NCBI GenBank assembly: GCA_004802705.1
Contig: SGPL01000189.1
Span: forward strand, 23,905-55,386
Length of the DNA: 31,482 bases
Direction of reading: 5' to 3'
DNA from: Bondarzewia mesenterica
Taxonomy: Eukaryota > Basidiomycota > Agaricomycetes > Russulales > Bondarzewiaceae
In this document: piece by piece, positions 20,030-30,711 of the stretch
Layout of the letters: each line of letters starts with the position of its first letter
Numbering within the stretch: position 1 is the stretch's first letter
Position numbers and translations under genes: made by a program
The notes under the pieces: model-generated
Told to the model about the DNA's origin: nothing
The model's database searches: none
Seen by the model: only the letters and a program-made list of their open reading frames with translations

Positions 20030-23000
20030 ATGCAAGCTGGTATGTCTCGTGATTTAGCTGACACATATCTTGACTATGATAATATTGAATACTGGTCTAT
20101 GGTTTTACTTATAGATACTGACTTTTGCTCTATCGATTGGACACACTTTGATATTAATACAGCCGCATCTACTACTAATTTTACCTCAATTATGATATAT
20201 TTCTTTCTTGACAGTACATCTAGCTGTCACTTTACTCTACATAAATCTGATTTTATCTCCCTCTGAGCTATTACTCCATGGCCAATCAAAGGTATTAATG
20301 GGTCCTGTATACTTGCTGTTGACCTTAGCGATATGCATTTACATCTCAGCAAATGATGGTATATGACTCTACATAACATTCTTTGTGTTCCTCTTACTAC
20401 TATACATCTGATATCTATCTTCTGCCTGTGTGACTTTGGCTACTCTGTGTTTTTCACTGATCAGTTGTGCTTGATAGCTCAAATCTTTAGCAGCTGCAAA
20501 GTTATCAGTACTGACATGCATATCAAGAATAACATATATTCCCTTTAGGATGACCTCTCTATTTTACATGCTCATGCTACTTGAAATACACCTTCTTTGA
20601 AGACTTGGTACTATCATTTTGGCCATGCTAGCTATCAAGCTCTCATCCACATGGCCTAGAACCACCTAGTTTCAGGTATACCCACTGCCCTCTCTACTGA
20701 TGCTCTGACCTATGATGCCTATATCTTGAGTGAATAGACTCACCAATTAGTTCTATCTACTAAATCTAGCACGTGCTCCTCTATTCCCCTTGGTATTGTC
20801 TATGCTAACTTGATGAGTCCTATAAAGCCTGAAACTGTTGGCAGGAAATGTTACTCTCTAGATATCAGAAATAACTATACTTCTAAATCTGGGCTTTCCT
20901 TTTCACACTTTAATCAGATGCTGCATCAGCATTTATCGAATGACATGCTCTAGCTAAACATGAATCAACTCACACTTTATACCTCATTTGCACTGATAGC
21001 AGGAGAGAGGTCACCCCTGCTCAATTTGAACCTTACCTCCAACAATAGGGTATCTCTCACCAAACTTTAATGCCTTACACTTTCACTCATATCAATGTTG
21101 TTGAACACTTACATCACACACTCTTTAATCATGCATGCACTATGCACATTAGTGCTAATCTTTGACTTCCTCTTTGGGGTGAGTGTTATCTTACTGCAGC
21201 CTATCTTTACAATCACACAGCCATTCACTCTCTCTACAATTCCACTCTTGATGAGGCTTAGTTCAAATACGAACCTGACATCTCACACCTTCATGAATTT
21301 GACTGCTATGCTTTTATCCTCATTCAGGACTACCATAATCCCAAAATCTACAATTGCTCTGTTAAATGTATACTCATCGACTACTCTCTTAATTTCAAAG
21401 CCTATCAGTATTATCACCATGCATCTGGTCATATCTTTACCTCTTATCATGTGTCTTTTATTGAATCTTAGGATACCTTCCCTTCTGACCTTTTCATTTC
21501 TCTACTTTCTTCCTCTACTTCTACAGAACCTTCTACTTTTCACCCTTCCCTTATATTATTGGAGATAATCTTATCATTCTCATTTCTCCTATACAATCTT
21601 CTTCTATTATTCATACTTTTTCATCTTAGTCTCACCCACTGCCATGTCTCTATTTCTTTCCCCTATTTCACATCCCCATGTCACTCCCTTCATACCTGAT
21701 AACTCTCTGTTAAACTTGCTGAATCTCTAAGTTTACCTCATACATCACATGTCACACAAGCTGTTACTGACTCTAAAGCAGCTGCCAAATGATTATGACT
21801 TACTCACCTTAATACTACTATACCTCCCCCTTGTGATACCTCTCTCTCTTTCCTCATCCCCATCCCCCTCCTTTCATCTCTTTTCTCCCTTAACCTCTTT
21901 TACTTTTGACTCTGAACTTCTTCTCACTGCCACTGCTTAACTCAACAATAAACCTTGCACATGGGCTGATGCACAAACTTTCCCAAATGCTGATAAATAG
22001 CATATTGCTTACCTAGATGAGCTTGCATTGATCAAAGTGCACAATATCTGCACTCTTGTATCTCAGACATCTGTCACACCTGACTGATGGATTATCAAGT
22101 GCTGTCCTATTTTTATGATTAAATGCAACACTAATAATAATCCTGTTCACTTCAAAGCATGACTAGTTATGAAAGGCTTTACTCAAATCTCTGGCCAAGA
22201 TTTCACAGATACATTTTCACCTGTCACATACCTTGAAACACAACACCTACTCCTTCATCTCATGGCTCATCGAGCAATTTAACATTAAAACAGCTTTTCT
22301 ACATGATGAACTTGAGGAGGATCTTTAGATAGAATAATTAGATAGTTTTGCCAAACCAGAAAAAGAATCTTGGGTTTGGAAACTCCTAAAAGGGCTCTAT
22401 GGTCTCTGCTAAGGAAGTCATATTTAAAATCTGAAACTTTACACTGCACTTATCATGCTTGGCTTTTGATGCCTAAGCATGGAATGGAGTCTGTACTATC
22501 AATTCAATGACTCTGGCAAGTGTCTTATCACGATTCACGTCAATAATCTGAATGTCACCAGATCTTCCTCCATAATCATCAATAATATTAAAGTCTCCTT
22601 ATATACTAACTTTGACATTGTCTACCTCAGACCTATCCAATGGCTCATTGAACTATTCATCTCATGCAACCTCATTGATCACATTATTACTGTCTCACAA
22701 ACTAGCCTCATTGACTATTATTGACATGTTCCACCTATCTAACATGAACACGGTCTTTACCCCTCTCAACTACAATATTTGCCTCACCTATGATGATGTA
22801 CTTATCACTGCTATCGATAAATCTGCCATGACCTCTTTACCATTCCATGAACTCATTGGATGCCTTACATATCTATCTATTAGGTTACGACTAGACATCA
22901 CCTTTGTGGTACAACACCTCAGCTAATTCAATGCAAATCTGGGCATGCGTCACTAGACAGCTGCTAAATACATTGTATATTACCTTAAGGGAATCTATAC

Positions 23001-23540
23001 TTTGGGTCTCATACTGAGTGAGTGGCACACAACTCTTATGCTTTTTAGGCTATACAGATGCCTATACAGATGCCAGTTTTGAGAGCCACACTAGACCTAT
23101 TACCTCTCACTGCTCTATCTTTAGCTACAGTTTCTCACTCAGCTCTGAACTCATCTCCTAGAGCTTCAAGTGCCAACATCTCATGGCTACCTCCACCTGT
23201 GAGGCTGAATTTATTGCTGCTGCACATGCATGCAAAGAAGCTTTCTAGCTTTGCATAATTCTCACTTCCATCAATCTCTGTCTGGCGGAAACTATCATTA
23301 TCCACTGCGATATCTAATTCTTTATTAGGCTCACATAAGACCAGACCTTCCATGACTGAGGCAAACACATAGACATTCAATTCTATTTTATCTGCGATCA
23401 TGTTGCACACAAACACATTTTCTTTTCCTACATATCTACTCATGACAATCTCACTGACATCTTTATGAAGGCACTTCCCAAAGCAATGCATAAGCTCTTT
23501 TGCTCTGCACTAGGCCTACAAGCACTCCTAGATACCCACT
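20030..23540 (+). pseudogene. copia pol remnant (protease-integrase-RT-RNase H)
   Basis: Protease motif LDSTSSCHF (near 20205-20235) has Thr where families have Gly (D-[ST]-G), so it is inactive. Next are LHNILCVPLTTIHLISIFCL and the pre-integrase WYYHFGHASYQALIHMA (near 20610-20655). The integrase end reads SVKCILIGYSLNSKAYQYYH and SGHIFTSYHVSFIES (near 21360-21470). The reverse transcriptase has GFTQISGQDFTDTFSPVTYL (22175-22230) and WVWKLLKGLYGL-like text near 22375-22405. RNase H has SSSKCQHLMATSTCEAEF and IAAAHACKEAF (23165-23250), then HDNLTDIFMKALPKAMHKL (23435-23495). These are known copia signatures; internal frame changes were not traced exhaustively. Confidence 0.88.
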
Positions 23541-23620
23541 GAGGAGGAATATTATGAACTTAAGGAGGAGTTGAGGAATTAAGGAAGAGCACACCAATAT
23601 ATCTTCTCTATGAGGAGGAG

Positions 23621-23811
23621 TGTTGGAAACTGAATTAAAACTCGAGCATGAGCATGGAGAGATGTATAATGTCATGCAATGATTAAGATTAGACAGTTAG
23701 TTTTCCATATATATATAGTTTTACATATAGACCAAACTCCCCTCAATCACTTACACTATGACTGAGGTGAGTCTCTACTTATTACACTATGGATACTGCT
23801 ATCTACACTCA
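23621..23811 (+). repeat. copia 3' LTR (solo partner missing) with upstream polypurine tract
   Basis: The polypurine tract ATGAGGAGGAG ends at 23620 and is followed by TGTTGGAAAC, a usual copia LTR start. The far end is either CTACACTCA at 23811 or GTAGCA at 23820 (TG...CA rule). An AT-rich TATATATATAG segment at 23707-23717 could be its promoter. No matching 5' LTR was found upstream of 20030. Confidence 0.65.
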
Positions 23812-24357
23812 TATGTAGCATCGAAAAATTGGTGAGGACCTAATATCTCCAGTTAGAGTTGGTGAAACAATGACTGGCCATCATCTGCCACTCATATTGT
23901 AAATATATAAGCAACAAATTACATTCTGCCTGCCATTCTTTGAGTGATGCACCATTCGACATAACTTTGGCAGGATCATGGCCACCAAATGCTATTGGCT
24001 AAAATTTTTATGATGACTTAATAAAATTTGACCGATTCAAGCAAGGTTTGTTCATAACCATGTGTCTATATCTACCTATGTCATAATACACCAGACTTAT
24101 AATTTCAGTATATACGATTGCAATATATTTTTAACATAGCACCATTGTTATAAAGGTGCTCCCTTAGCCTGAATAGTGATCACAAAGTTATGAAGGGATG
24201 CTGTAGAGCAGAATTTAGTTTTGCATAGGCTAACATTGATTGTTTCACTAAATTCTGGAAAGATTTCATGTCGACATCCAGAACATTCGTACATAGGGTA
24301 TATGAACTATAAGGGCATATAAGATACTGTAGCACGTTAATAAACATCTAAAAAAGA
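23812..24357. other. AT-rich stretch without recognisable features
   Basis: No ORF of note was found. A short AGCACC...GGTGCT inverted repeat lies near 24140-24162. It may be decayed transposon sequence. Confidence 0.5.
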
Positions 24358-25495
24358 ATGACAATCAAGAAGAAATATTGTTCATCTGCTCGAGCAATCC
24401 CTGTACCCTCCGACTCAGCTGCTCAGGCTCTATCTTCCACCCCCAAATCTGACAAGTTGGCATCTTCTTTTACATCCAGAGTTTGCCTCCCTTCTATCCC
24501 TATCAGTGCTGATGAGCACCCCTACTCCCTAACTTTGGAGACCACTATTTTTGTCCCTTTGTTTCAGATCCCAAGACTCCATTATTCCTGTCCTTTTGCG
24601 ATAGCTTGTGATCTCTTCCGACCTTTTGCAATCTTTTGCAATCTCTTCTCAGCTTGGCTGCCTCAACCTCCGATCACGAGACCATTCTTCATCGATGCTC
24701 TGGACCTTTTTCACCTGTCGGACTTCCACAATCGATGATGCCGAGCAGCACTCAAGCTCATCCATTCAGCTCGATGGTTTTCGGTATCATCGGCTGACCA
24801 TCTGCGATATCGCCCACATCCTGTTCTGGTCTGATATCGCTCGGAGCACATGCTCCTCCGTTCCATCATTTTATCACATGTTATTTCCAAGAGACTTCGC
24901 AGGGCATCTATTGGGTTCACCAGATTACCTTTTTACCTTTTGATCTCACATGCTTTCACTTCCCTTCACACTGATGTCAGATTACTAGTTGCTGAATCTT
25001 CCTGTTTCTGTTTTTCCTTCTATTCTTCCTGCTCTGACTTCGCCCTTGTTCACTCATTTTCTACCTTCATCGTACAATGTTTGCTATATCTCTCGCTCTC
25101 CCTTCTTCACTCCCTGCTCAGTATATAAGCTACAATATGTCTTTGCAAAATATCAGATCAGTCTCTAGACTTCAGATCTCATTTCACCTGTGTGAACTAT
25201 GACTGCGACCTGCGACTTGCGACTTTGACTTTGCTTTTGCTGTGACCTTCGACATTGCTCCTCTATCTCTAAACACCATGCTTCATCTCTACATCCTATC
25301 CATCCTCCTGTTCTATAACATCTCGGACCTTTGACCCAAATATTGCACTGACTTCGCACCTTCATCGAAACATCGCTCCGATATCGCAATTGATTGCACG
25401 CTCTCATTCATCCTTCATACCCATCTACTCATACACCCGTGTCTTCGCAGCAGACGTCTACTCCACTCATCCTCTTGCACATCACCTGTGGTGTC
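24358..25495 (+). repeat. Pyrimidine-rich block, possible solo LTR of a gypsy-type element
   Basis: The plus strand is strongly C/T-rich and differs in texture from the AT block. A clean TATATAAG box lies at 25122-25129, followed by CTTGCGACTT/CTGCGAC-type short repeats (25200-25250). Near the end, ACATCACC is followed by TGTGGTGTC, which resembles a primer-binding-site start. These fit an LTR promoter, leader and border, but no coding domains, matched second copy or target duplication were found. ORFs in it (for example 24358-24738) have biased, low-complexity translations. Confidence 0.3.
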
Positions 25496-26002
25496 TTTTG
25501 AGGTGTTGTTTCTCCCCTAGGGGCATCGCAAGTGTATCAGTGGGAATTTCAACAGACAAATACAACAGCACAGGGAATGCTGCACTACAACACCTTAAAG
25601 ATTTGAAAATGACACGTTGTTTCGATGACAGGCAATGTGCATGGATAAGATTTGACAACATAGAACTCGATAGTGCCACAGAGAAGGACAGCTAACTGAT
25701 GTGAAATTAGGATAAAGAAGAATTGAAATGCAATGGTTACTATTCAAAAACTGTAGATGTTTGACTACTTATACAGACATTGCAAACAAATTAATACTAC
25801 AGTAACCAGTGGTGCACGGGCGTCCATAGCATAATTTTCTGGCATGTATGGTTGGCCACAATTTAGCGATGGTGCGGTACCAGGTGGTGCCCGAGGGCCG
25901 TGGTATAAGTAACCATGTGTCGTCTATAAGTAACGATTCCCTAATCGGGAATCGTAACAGGGGCACGATTCAACCTTGAAGGCGCCATCATGACTGTCCT
26001 GC
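25496..26002. other. Junction region upstream of truncated ILV3, with palindromes
   Basis: ILV3-like coding sequence in the plus direction stops at about 26003 and nothing upstream continues it. AGGTGTTGT (near 25501) and ACAACACCT (near 25587) face each other about 80 bp apart. ACGATTCCC/GGGAATCGT is a 9-bp palindrome with a 5-nt spacer (25933-25955). A stretch at about 25950-25998 reads ILV3-like on the opposite strand (see findings). Confidence 0.4.
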
Positions 26003-28033
26003 GATGGGTTACAGCAAGGGGGACACCGTGAATATCTCCGATGCATTCGAATCGTACGGTAATGCAACATTTGACAATGATTGCTGTAAGCGGTTTGTCG
26101 ATGCTTATTTTCTGGTCATTCGGGTGCATTTACTGTTGGTAAGATCAATGATGAACAGCGGTTCGATGTTGTGCGCCATGCCTGTCCGGGTCCAGGGGCT
26201 TGTGGGGGCATGTACACGTATGTGCTGTGATTCTATGCGTCCGAGTATGGGACATTGATGAACATGAATGTGCGTGCAGTGCGAACACGATGAGCTCTGT
26301 ACTCGAAGTTCTCGGCTTGTCGTTGCCGTATTCATCTAGCACGCCAGCGACGTATGCGGGTAAGATCTCTTGAATACATACTACTGAATCAATTGCGGAA
26401 TTGAGAGCGATACTCGCAGATAAGACGAAGGAGTGCTTCCGGGCGGCAATGCGGGGTGCAGGGCCGGCGTGACGCGCGACCGTCTTCCTCCCGAGGGAAG
26501 CTGCTCGAATTGGACTTCAATGAAACCGAGGTGCGATGCCCTATCATCGCCGTTTTTAGTGCAGAAACCTGGATTCGAACATCACCATTCTTTCCATTTT
26601 TTGTTGGTGCAGAGACATTCTCACTCGCAAATCCTTCTTGAATGCGATAACGATCGTAAACGTTCTTGGTGGCTCGACGAACGCCGCACGTCCTTCATCA
26701 TCATCGTTTTGATCCTCCGCTCACTTCTACCTCAGGTCCCCCATCTGTTGGCCATGGCTCGTGCCACCGACGTGGCCCTCACTATTGAGGACTTTCAAGA
26801 GGTTGCAGATCGCACGCCCTATCTCGCCGACCTCAAAGTAAATCTTTCATAGCCTTTCTCTTCATCCCTCTTTACCCCCCTCATGCCTCACCCTCTTAGA
26901 CCCTCCGGTAAATACTACATGGAAGACCTGCACCGCATCGGCGGCCTCCCCGCGCTTCTTAAGTACCTCCGAAAGTACACTGACCTGCTCGACGGCAGCC
27001 AGATGACCGTCACGGGCCGCACTCTCGCGGAGAACCTCGAGGATGTGCCCGAGCTCGATTTTGGCACGCAGGACGTTGTGCGCCCACTGGACAATCCCAT
27101 TAAGCCAACGGGCCACATCACGATTCTGCGCGGTGATCTTGCTCCTGGTTCTGCGGTGGCCAAGTTAACGGGGAAGGAGGGCGCACGATTCGAGGTGCGT
27201 GATCACTCTATTGGTGGGCGATGAGGGGGCTTGAGTTTGAATGGATGATGTCTTGCGCTTTGATAAAGGGCGTGGCCAAGTGCTTTGATAGTTTGGACGG
27301 GTTTTATCCGGCCCTGGCTGCTGGGGACATTAAGCCTGGGATGGTGCTTATTTTTAGGTACCAAGGACCAAAGGGCGCGCCCGGGATGCCAGAGGCAAGT
27401 TCACTCGCTTATCTTACCACGGTGCCCAAATCTGATCACCTTTGTTGTTCCACGTCTCCAGATGTTAGGTGAAGTCTCTAGCTACAGTGCTGTTCATCTA
27501 GTTTAATGGTTGGGTTTGGGCTGTCTTTTCTAATGTAAGGACCGACCGGTGCAATCATGGGAGCAGGCCTTGGAAATTCGACGGCGCTCATTACAGATGG
27601 ACGGTTCTCCGGAGCTTCGAGAGGCTTTATTATTGGTAGGAATTCTTATTCCCCTCTTTATTTGACCATCTTCCGACCTGATGCCCCCTCCTTCCCCCCA
27701 CCTTCTCTCGAACAAATAGGTCATGTCGTGCCCGAAGCGCGACTCGGCGGGCCAATCGCACTAGTGCGGGATGGGGACAAGATCGTGATTGATTCTGAGA
27801 CGAGGAAGATTGACTGGGATGTGGGCGAGGAGGAGAGAGAGAGAAGAAAAAAGGAGTGGGAGGCGTCTAGGATGGGGGAATTGAATGTGAAGAGGGGGGT
27901 GTTGTTGAGGTATGCGAGGGATGTTGCTGTGAGTGCCGATTTTCCTACAAATGATTTATCATTATCTCCTTGCTCTGGACTTTGGCTGACGCCCTTGGTG
28001 TAGCCTGCCAATGTCGGAGCGTACTGCGATTAG
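26003..28033 (+). pseudogene. ILV3: Dihydroxy-acid dehydratase (ILV3), truncated and mutated
   Basis: Fe-S dehydratase of valine/isoleucine synthesis, mitochondrial in fungi. Exons read: 26003-26058, 26124-26217, 26280-26359, 26420-26455, 26496-about 26530, about 26617-26695, 26736-26837, 26900-27194, 27269-27394, 27462-27468, 27540-27635, 27720-27928, 28004-28033 (TAG). Motifs: [103 protein letters not shown]. The first about 180 residues, including the targeting peptide and the CDKNMPG cluster ligand, are missing. Lesions: acceptor of the first intron is CGG, not CAG (26121-26123); a one-base frame break near 26520; one extra base at 26837|26900. Probably non-functional, unless these are sequencing errors. 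Confidence 0.88.
27395..27539 (+). other. ILV3 GC-AG intron, 7-nt microexon and following intron
   Basis: GMPE ends at CCAGAG|GCAAGT, a consensus GC donor, with the acceptor at 27461. The next exon is only ATGTTAG (27462-27468), then a GTGAAG intron to 27539. Joining gives PEM-L-GPTGAIMGAGLG, exactly the family sequence. Without the microexon two conserved residues (Met-Leu) and the phase would be lost. Confidence 0.75.
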
Positions 28034-28177
28034 GGTACAGAGGCGGGACATGGTGATATGGGTCTTACCCATTGGTATAAGTCAAAGGAGGAAATAAGAA
28101 GATGTATATTATGCGTATTTCAACCGCAATTAAGCGCAGTGCACGACGTTTGAAATCAATATCGTGTGCTTTCTCGG
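28034..28177. other. ILV3 3' flank
   Basis: Short untranslated or intergenic DNA between the ILV3 stop and the MITE pair. No other feature was seen. Confidence 0.5.
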
Positions 28178-28569
28178 GCGGTGGCACTATAGGTGTGGAA
28201 TCCGCGAAGCGGGAGGAAAATTAATTAATTAATTTGACAAAACAGGCAATTTTAAATTACATGATATGAGAAATTAATCTAAAATAGGTAATTTTGAATG
28301 TGATTATCCAATTCAAACTCAGTCAGCTCCTTAATTCCCCACACCTATAATACAACTGTCAGCTTTTGCGGTGTCACTATAAGTGTAGAATCTGTGAAGC
28401 AGGAGGAAAATTAATTAATTAATTTGACAAAATAGGTAATTTTAAATCACATGATCTGAGAAATTAATCTAAAATAGGTAATTTTATATGTGATTATCCA
28501 ATTCAAACTCAGTTACATCAATTCAAACTCAGTCAAGTCCCTAATTCCCCACACCTACAGTGCAACCGC
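28178..28569. mobile_element. Two tandem MITE-like elements sharing TIRs
   Basis: Unit A (about 28178-28354) and unit B (about 28368-28569) are near-identical direct copies of 180-200 bp. Each begins like GCGGTGGCACTATAGGTGTG and ends with its inverse (CCACACCTATAATAC in A, CCACACCTACAGTGCAACCGC in B). The outermost ends match at 19 of 21 bp. Both hold TTAATTAATTAATT and AAAATAGGTAATTTT. Unit B has an extra internal copy of CAATTCAAACTCAGT. GCTTTC-like words precede A, lie between the units and follow B. No coding capacity. Confidence 0.75.
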
Positions 28570-29799
28570 TGGCTTTCGAGGACAATGTAATGCAGTTGGT
28601 AACTCAAGTCAGGGGTTTATAATAAATAGCATGAGAAAATATTTATAATATTCATTAATAAATATCACACTATGATGCACCCTGTGGCGAGATAATGTTT
28701 ATTGTTCAAGTCAGTTCATGTTCAACTCTGTTCAACTTTATTTTACCTGTCTATCATATCTCACAGTGTTTTTTGTCTCCTGTTGACCTTTGGTATGTAA
28801 TATAGCTTTAGATGTACTAGTGGTGAATCACACATTCAGGCAACAGTTTTCTCTATTTGTGATTGGGTTTGCTTGGCAATATCAAACTCAATGACACAGA
28901 TATTTATCTCACTATTGGCAATCATAACTTAAATCTGAACTTTCGTGTTATTGGCTTGCTGTCTTATAAGTGTTGGTAGAGCCCTCACCAATGTTTGACA
29001 TAATTTGATAGATTCTGGATGTCACAATTTGTTTAGTATGGATGAACTCATGCCTCTAGTACTGCCAGTTCTTTTTGCTATACTTATGGGCAGCTATGGC
29101 ATTTTTTATGATATATCTACATGCAAGACTGAGGATAACCTTCCTAATGGATGACATTCTCATAGAGGTGGATTTTTTCTTATTGTATGCATATTTCATT
29201 TCTCAACTATTAGTTGGCTTTCAATGCAGACAACGTCTACAGGCAACTCGTTAGCTGTTTTCATTGAGCTGGATACATAAGGCACCAGTACAATGACTAT
29301 TGTCGCCTGCACTTCAATGCAATAAATACATGGCTCAACATAGTTTTATTGCGTGTTATCTACCCTCATGGAAAAAACTCAAGTTGACAGTTCTGAGTCT
29401 CAAAATGCAGTTCATTCAGCATATTAATGAGATGAATATCACTGATCAGATCATTCTTGGTGGTAAATTCTCTACCACTCTTAGAGGTCCGACTTCTGCA
29501 GCCTTTATTGATAATGTTCTACTTAGTGTCATCTTTTTTGTCCCCTAGATTTTAGATTCTGTCATCTTTGTCAGACCAGCTTTCATCATAGCCTCTCTTG
29601 AAGCTGATGATTGTAATAACTATCAAGTTTGATAGCCAGTCAAGTTGAACATGTAGCTTTTAACTTTATTATGGGTAAAAAAATAAAGTTATGATTTTTG
29701 ATTGAGAAATCATTAATTATAGTGAGATTATGAGCTATTTTGACCCTCCCCTAAGAATTATTACACTAGTCAACTATAACACAAGCACTGCCTATTCTA
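28570..29799 (+). other. Unassigned, probably decayed transposon sequence
   Basis: Fragments of protein-like text on the plus strand in several frames are broken by many stops (for example near 28900-28990 and 29220-29550). An 82-codon ORF lies at 29300-29548. I recognise no family. CpG-poor like the main repeat block. Confidence 0.35.
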
Positions 29800-30711
29800 A
29801 CTTGTTAGGAGAGGGCCACTGTATTGCACAGCATGAATAATTCCTGCATTTTCTCAACTTTATTTTAAAACTTTATTAAAGTCTTGAATAAATTAATATT
29901 GAAAGCTGATCTCTTATTCAATGAATGCAATTGAGTTTGTACAATCTTTAAATATGGGTTTTTAAATATGCATTCTCCATCCATGTTTGTATCATTATAT
30001 TTCTATATATTACAATTTTTAGAAATTATTCTTGTAGTAAAGTGATTAGATCTTTAGTATATAATGCCTCTTAATTGATATATAGTTAAATCAATCATTA
30101 TGTTGAGATCAAAGTCTCCAGCTATTTGATTAATTTCTAAGTGAAAGGTAATGAGTAGATGTTTGAATACAGTTATTCTTTAAAAATTATTAATACAAGA
30201 TACACATGATCTTTTATCTTTATGATCAAACAATAATTTTACAATTGCTACAGTTGAAAGATCTTTATGACTCAAATCAGTATGCCATAAAGAACTTGTG
30301 ATTGTTGTTTCTTCAAAAATTGTATTACATTGTTGAACTGATTCATATAATGATTTAGGCTTACATTGAGACATTATTCTGCATAATGCATAAATATTTG
30401 TGCTAATTGTTTCAGATATAGAAAATGAATTTTTATCAGCTTTGTTTAGTTAGAAATGTAATTTATGTCTTACTTTATTGATATCCACATTTATTTTATT
30501 TGCTCGTTCAATCTCTTTAATCAACATATTTAACAATAAATATTGCCTGACTTTATGCTTCTATGTGTCTTTATTTTCATTATATATATGCATATATATT
30601 ATAAACAAACTGTCATATGCACAGCTCTATGTTGTAGCATTTCACTTGAATCCAACTAAGCCTATTTGTTGAGATATTTGAATTTTACTTTTCTTCTTAT
30701 TTAAGCTGCTA
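29800..30711 (-). mobile_element. Helitron 3'-end copy 2 with the C19-like ORF
   Basis: Aligns by eye with 13059-13970 in the same orientation, with scattered substitutions and small gaps. The 3' hairpin is better kept here: CTGTG-CAA-TACAG on the minus strand (29819-29831), 10 nt from CTAA (TTAG at 29805-29808). Peptide text: WHTDLSHKDLSTVAIVKLLF, DHKDKRSCVSCINNF, NHFTTRIISKNCN. No helicase follows, because the copy is cut at 30711 by the inverted-repeat element. Confidence 0.75.

Larger units (their letters stand above)
20030..23811 (+). mobile_element. 5'-truncated Ty1/copia LTR retrotransposon, decayed
   Basis: Gag and the 5' LTR are absent; recognisable sequence starts just after the gene fragment. 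Order on the plus strand: protease region, GAG-pre-integrase, integrase core, reverse transcriptase, RNase H, polypurine tract, one LTR. That order (integrase before reverse transcriptase) defines copia. Many TAG/TGA/TAA interruptions occur in every domain. Confidence 0.9.

Noticed and set aside
24358..24943. 126- and 111-codon ORFs in the pyrimidine-rich block
   Set aside because: Biased Ser/Leu/Phe-rich translations expected from C/T-rich DNA; no motif or splice evidence.
28182..28565. Possible CRISPR-like direct repeats
   Set aside because: Only two units of about 190 bp with inverted ends in a fungal genome; they are MITE-like.
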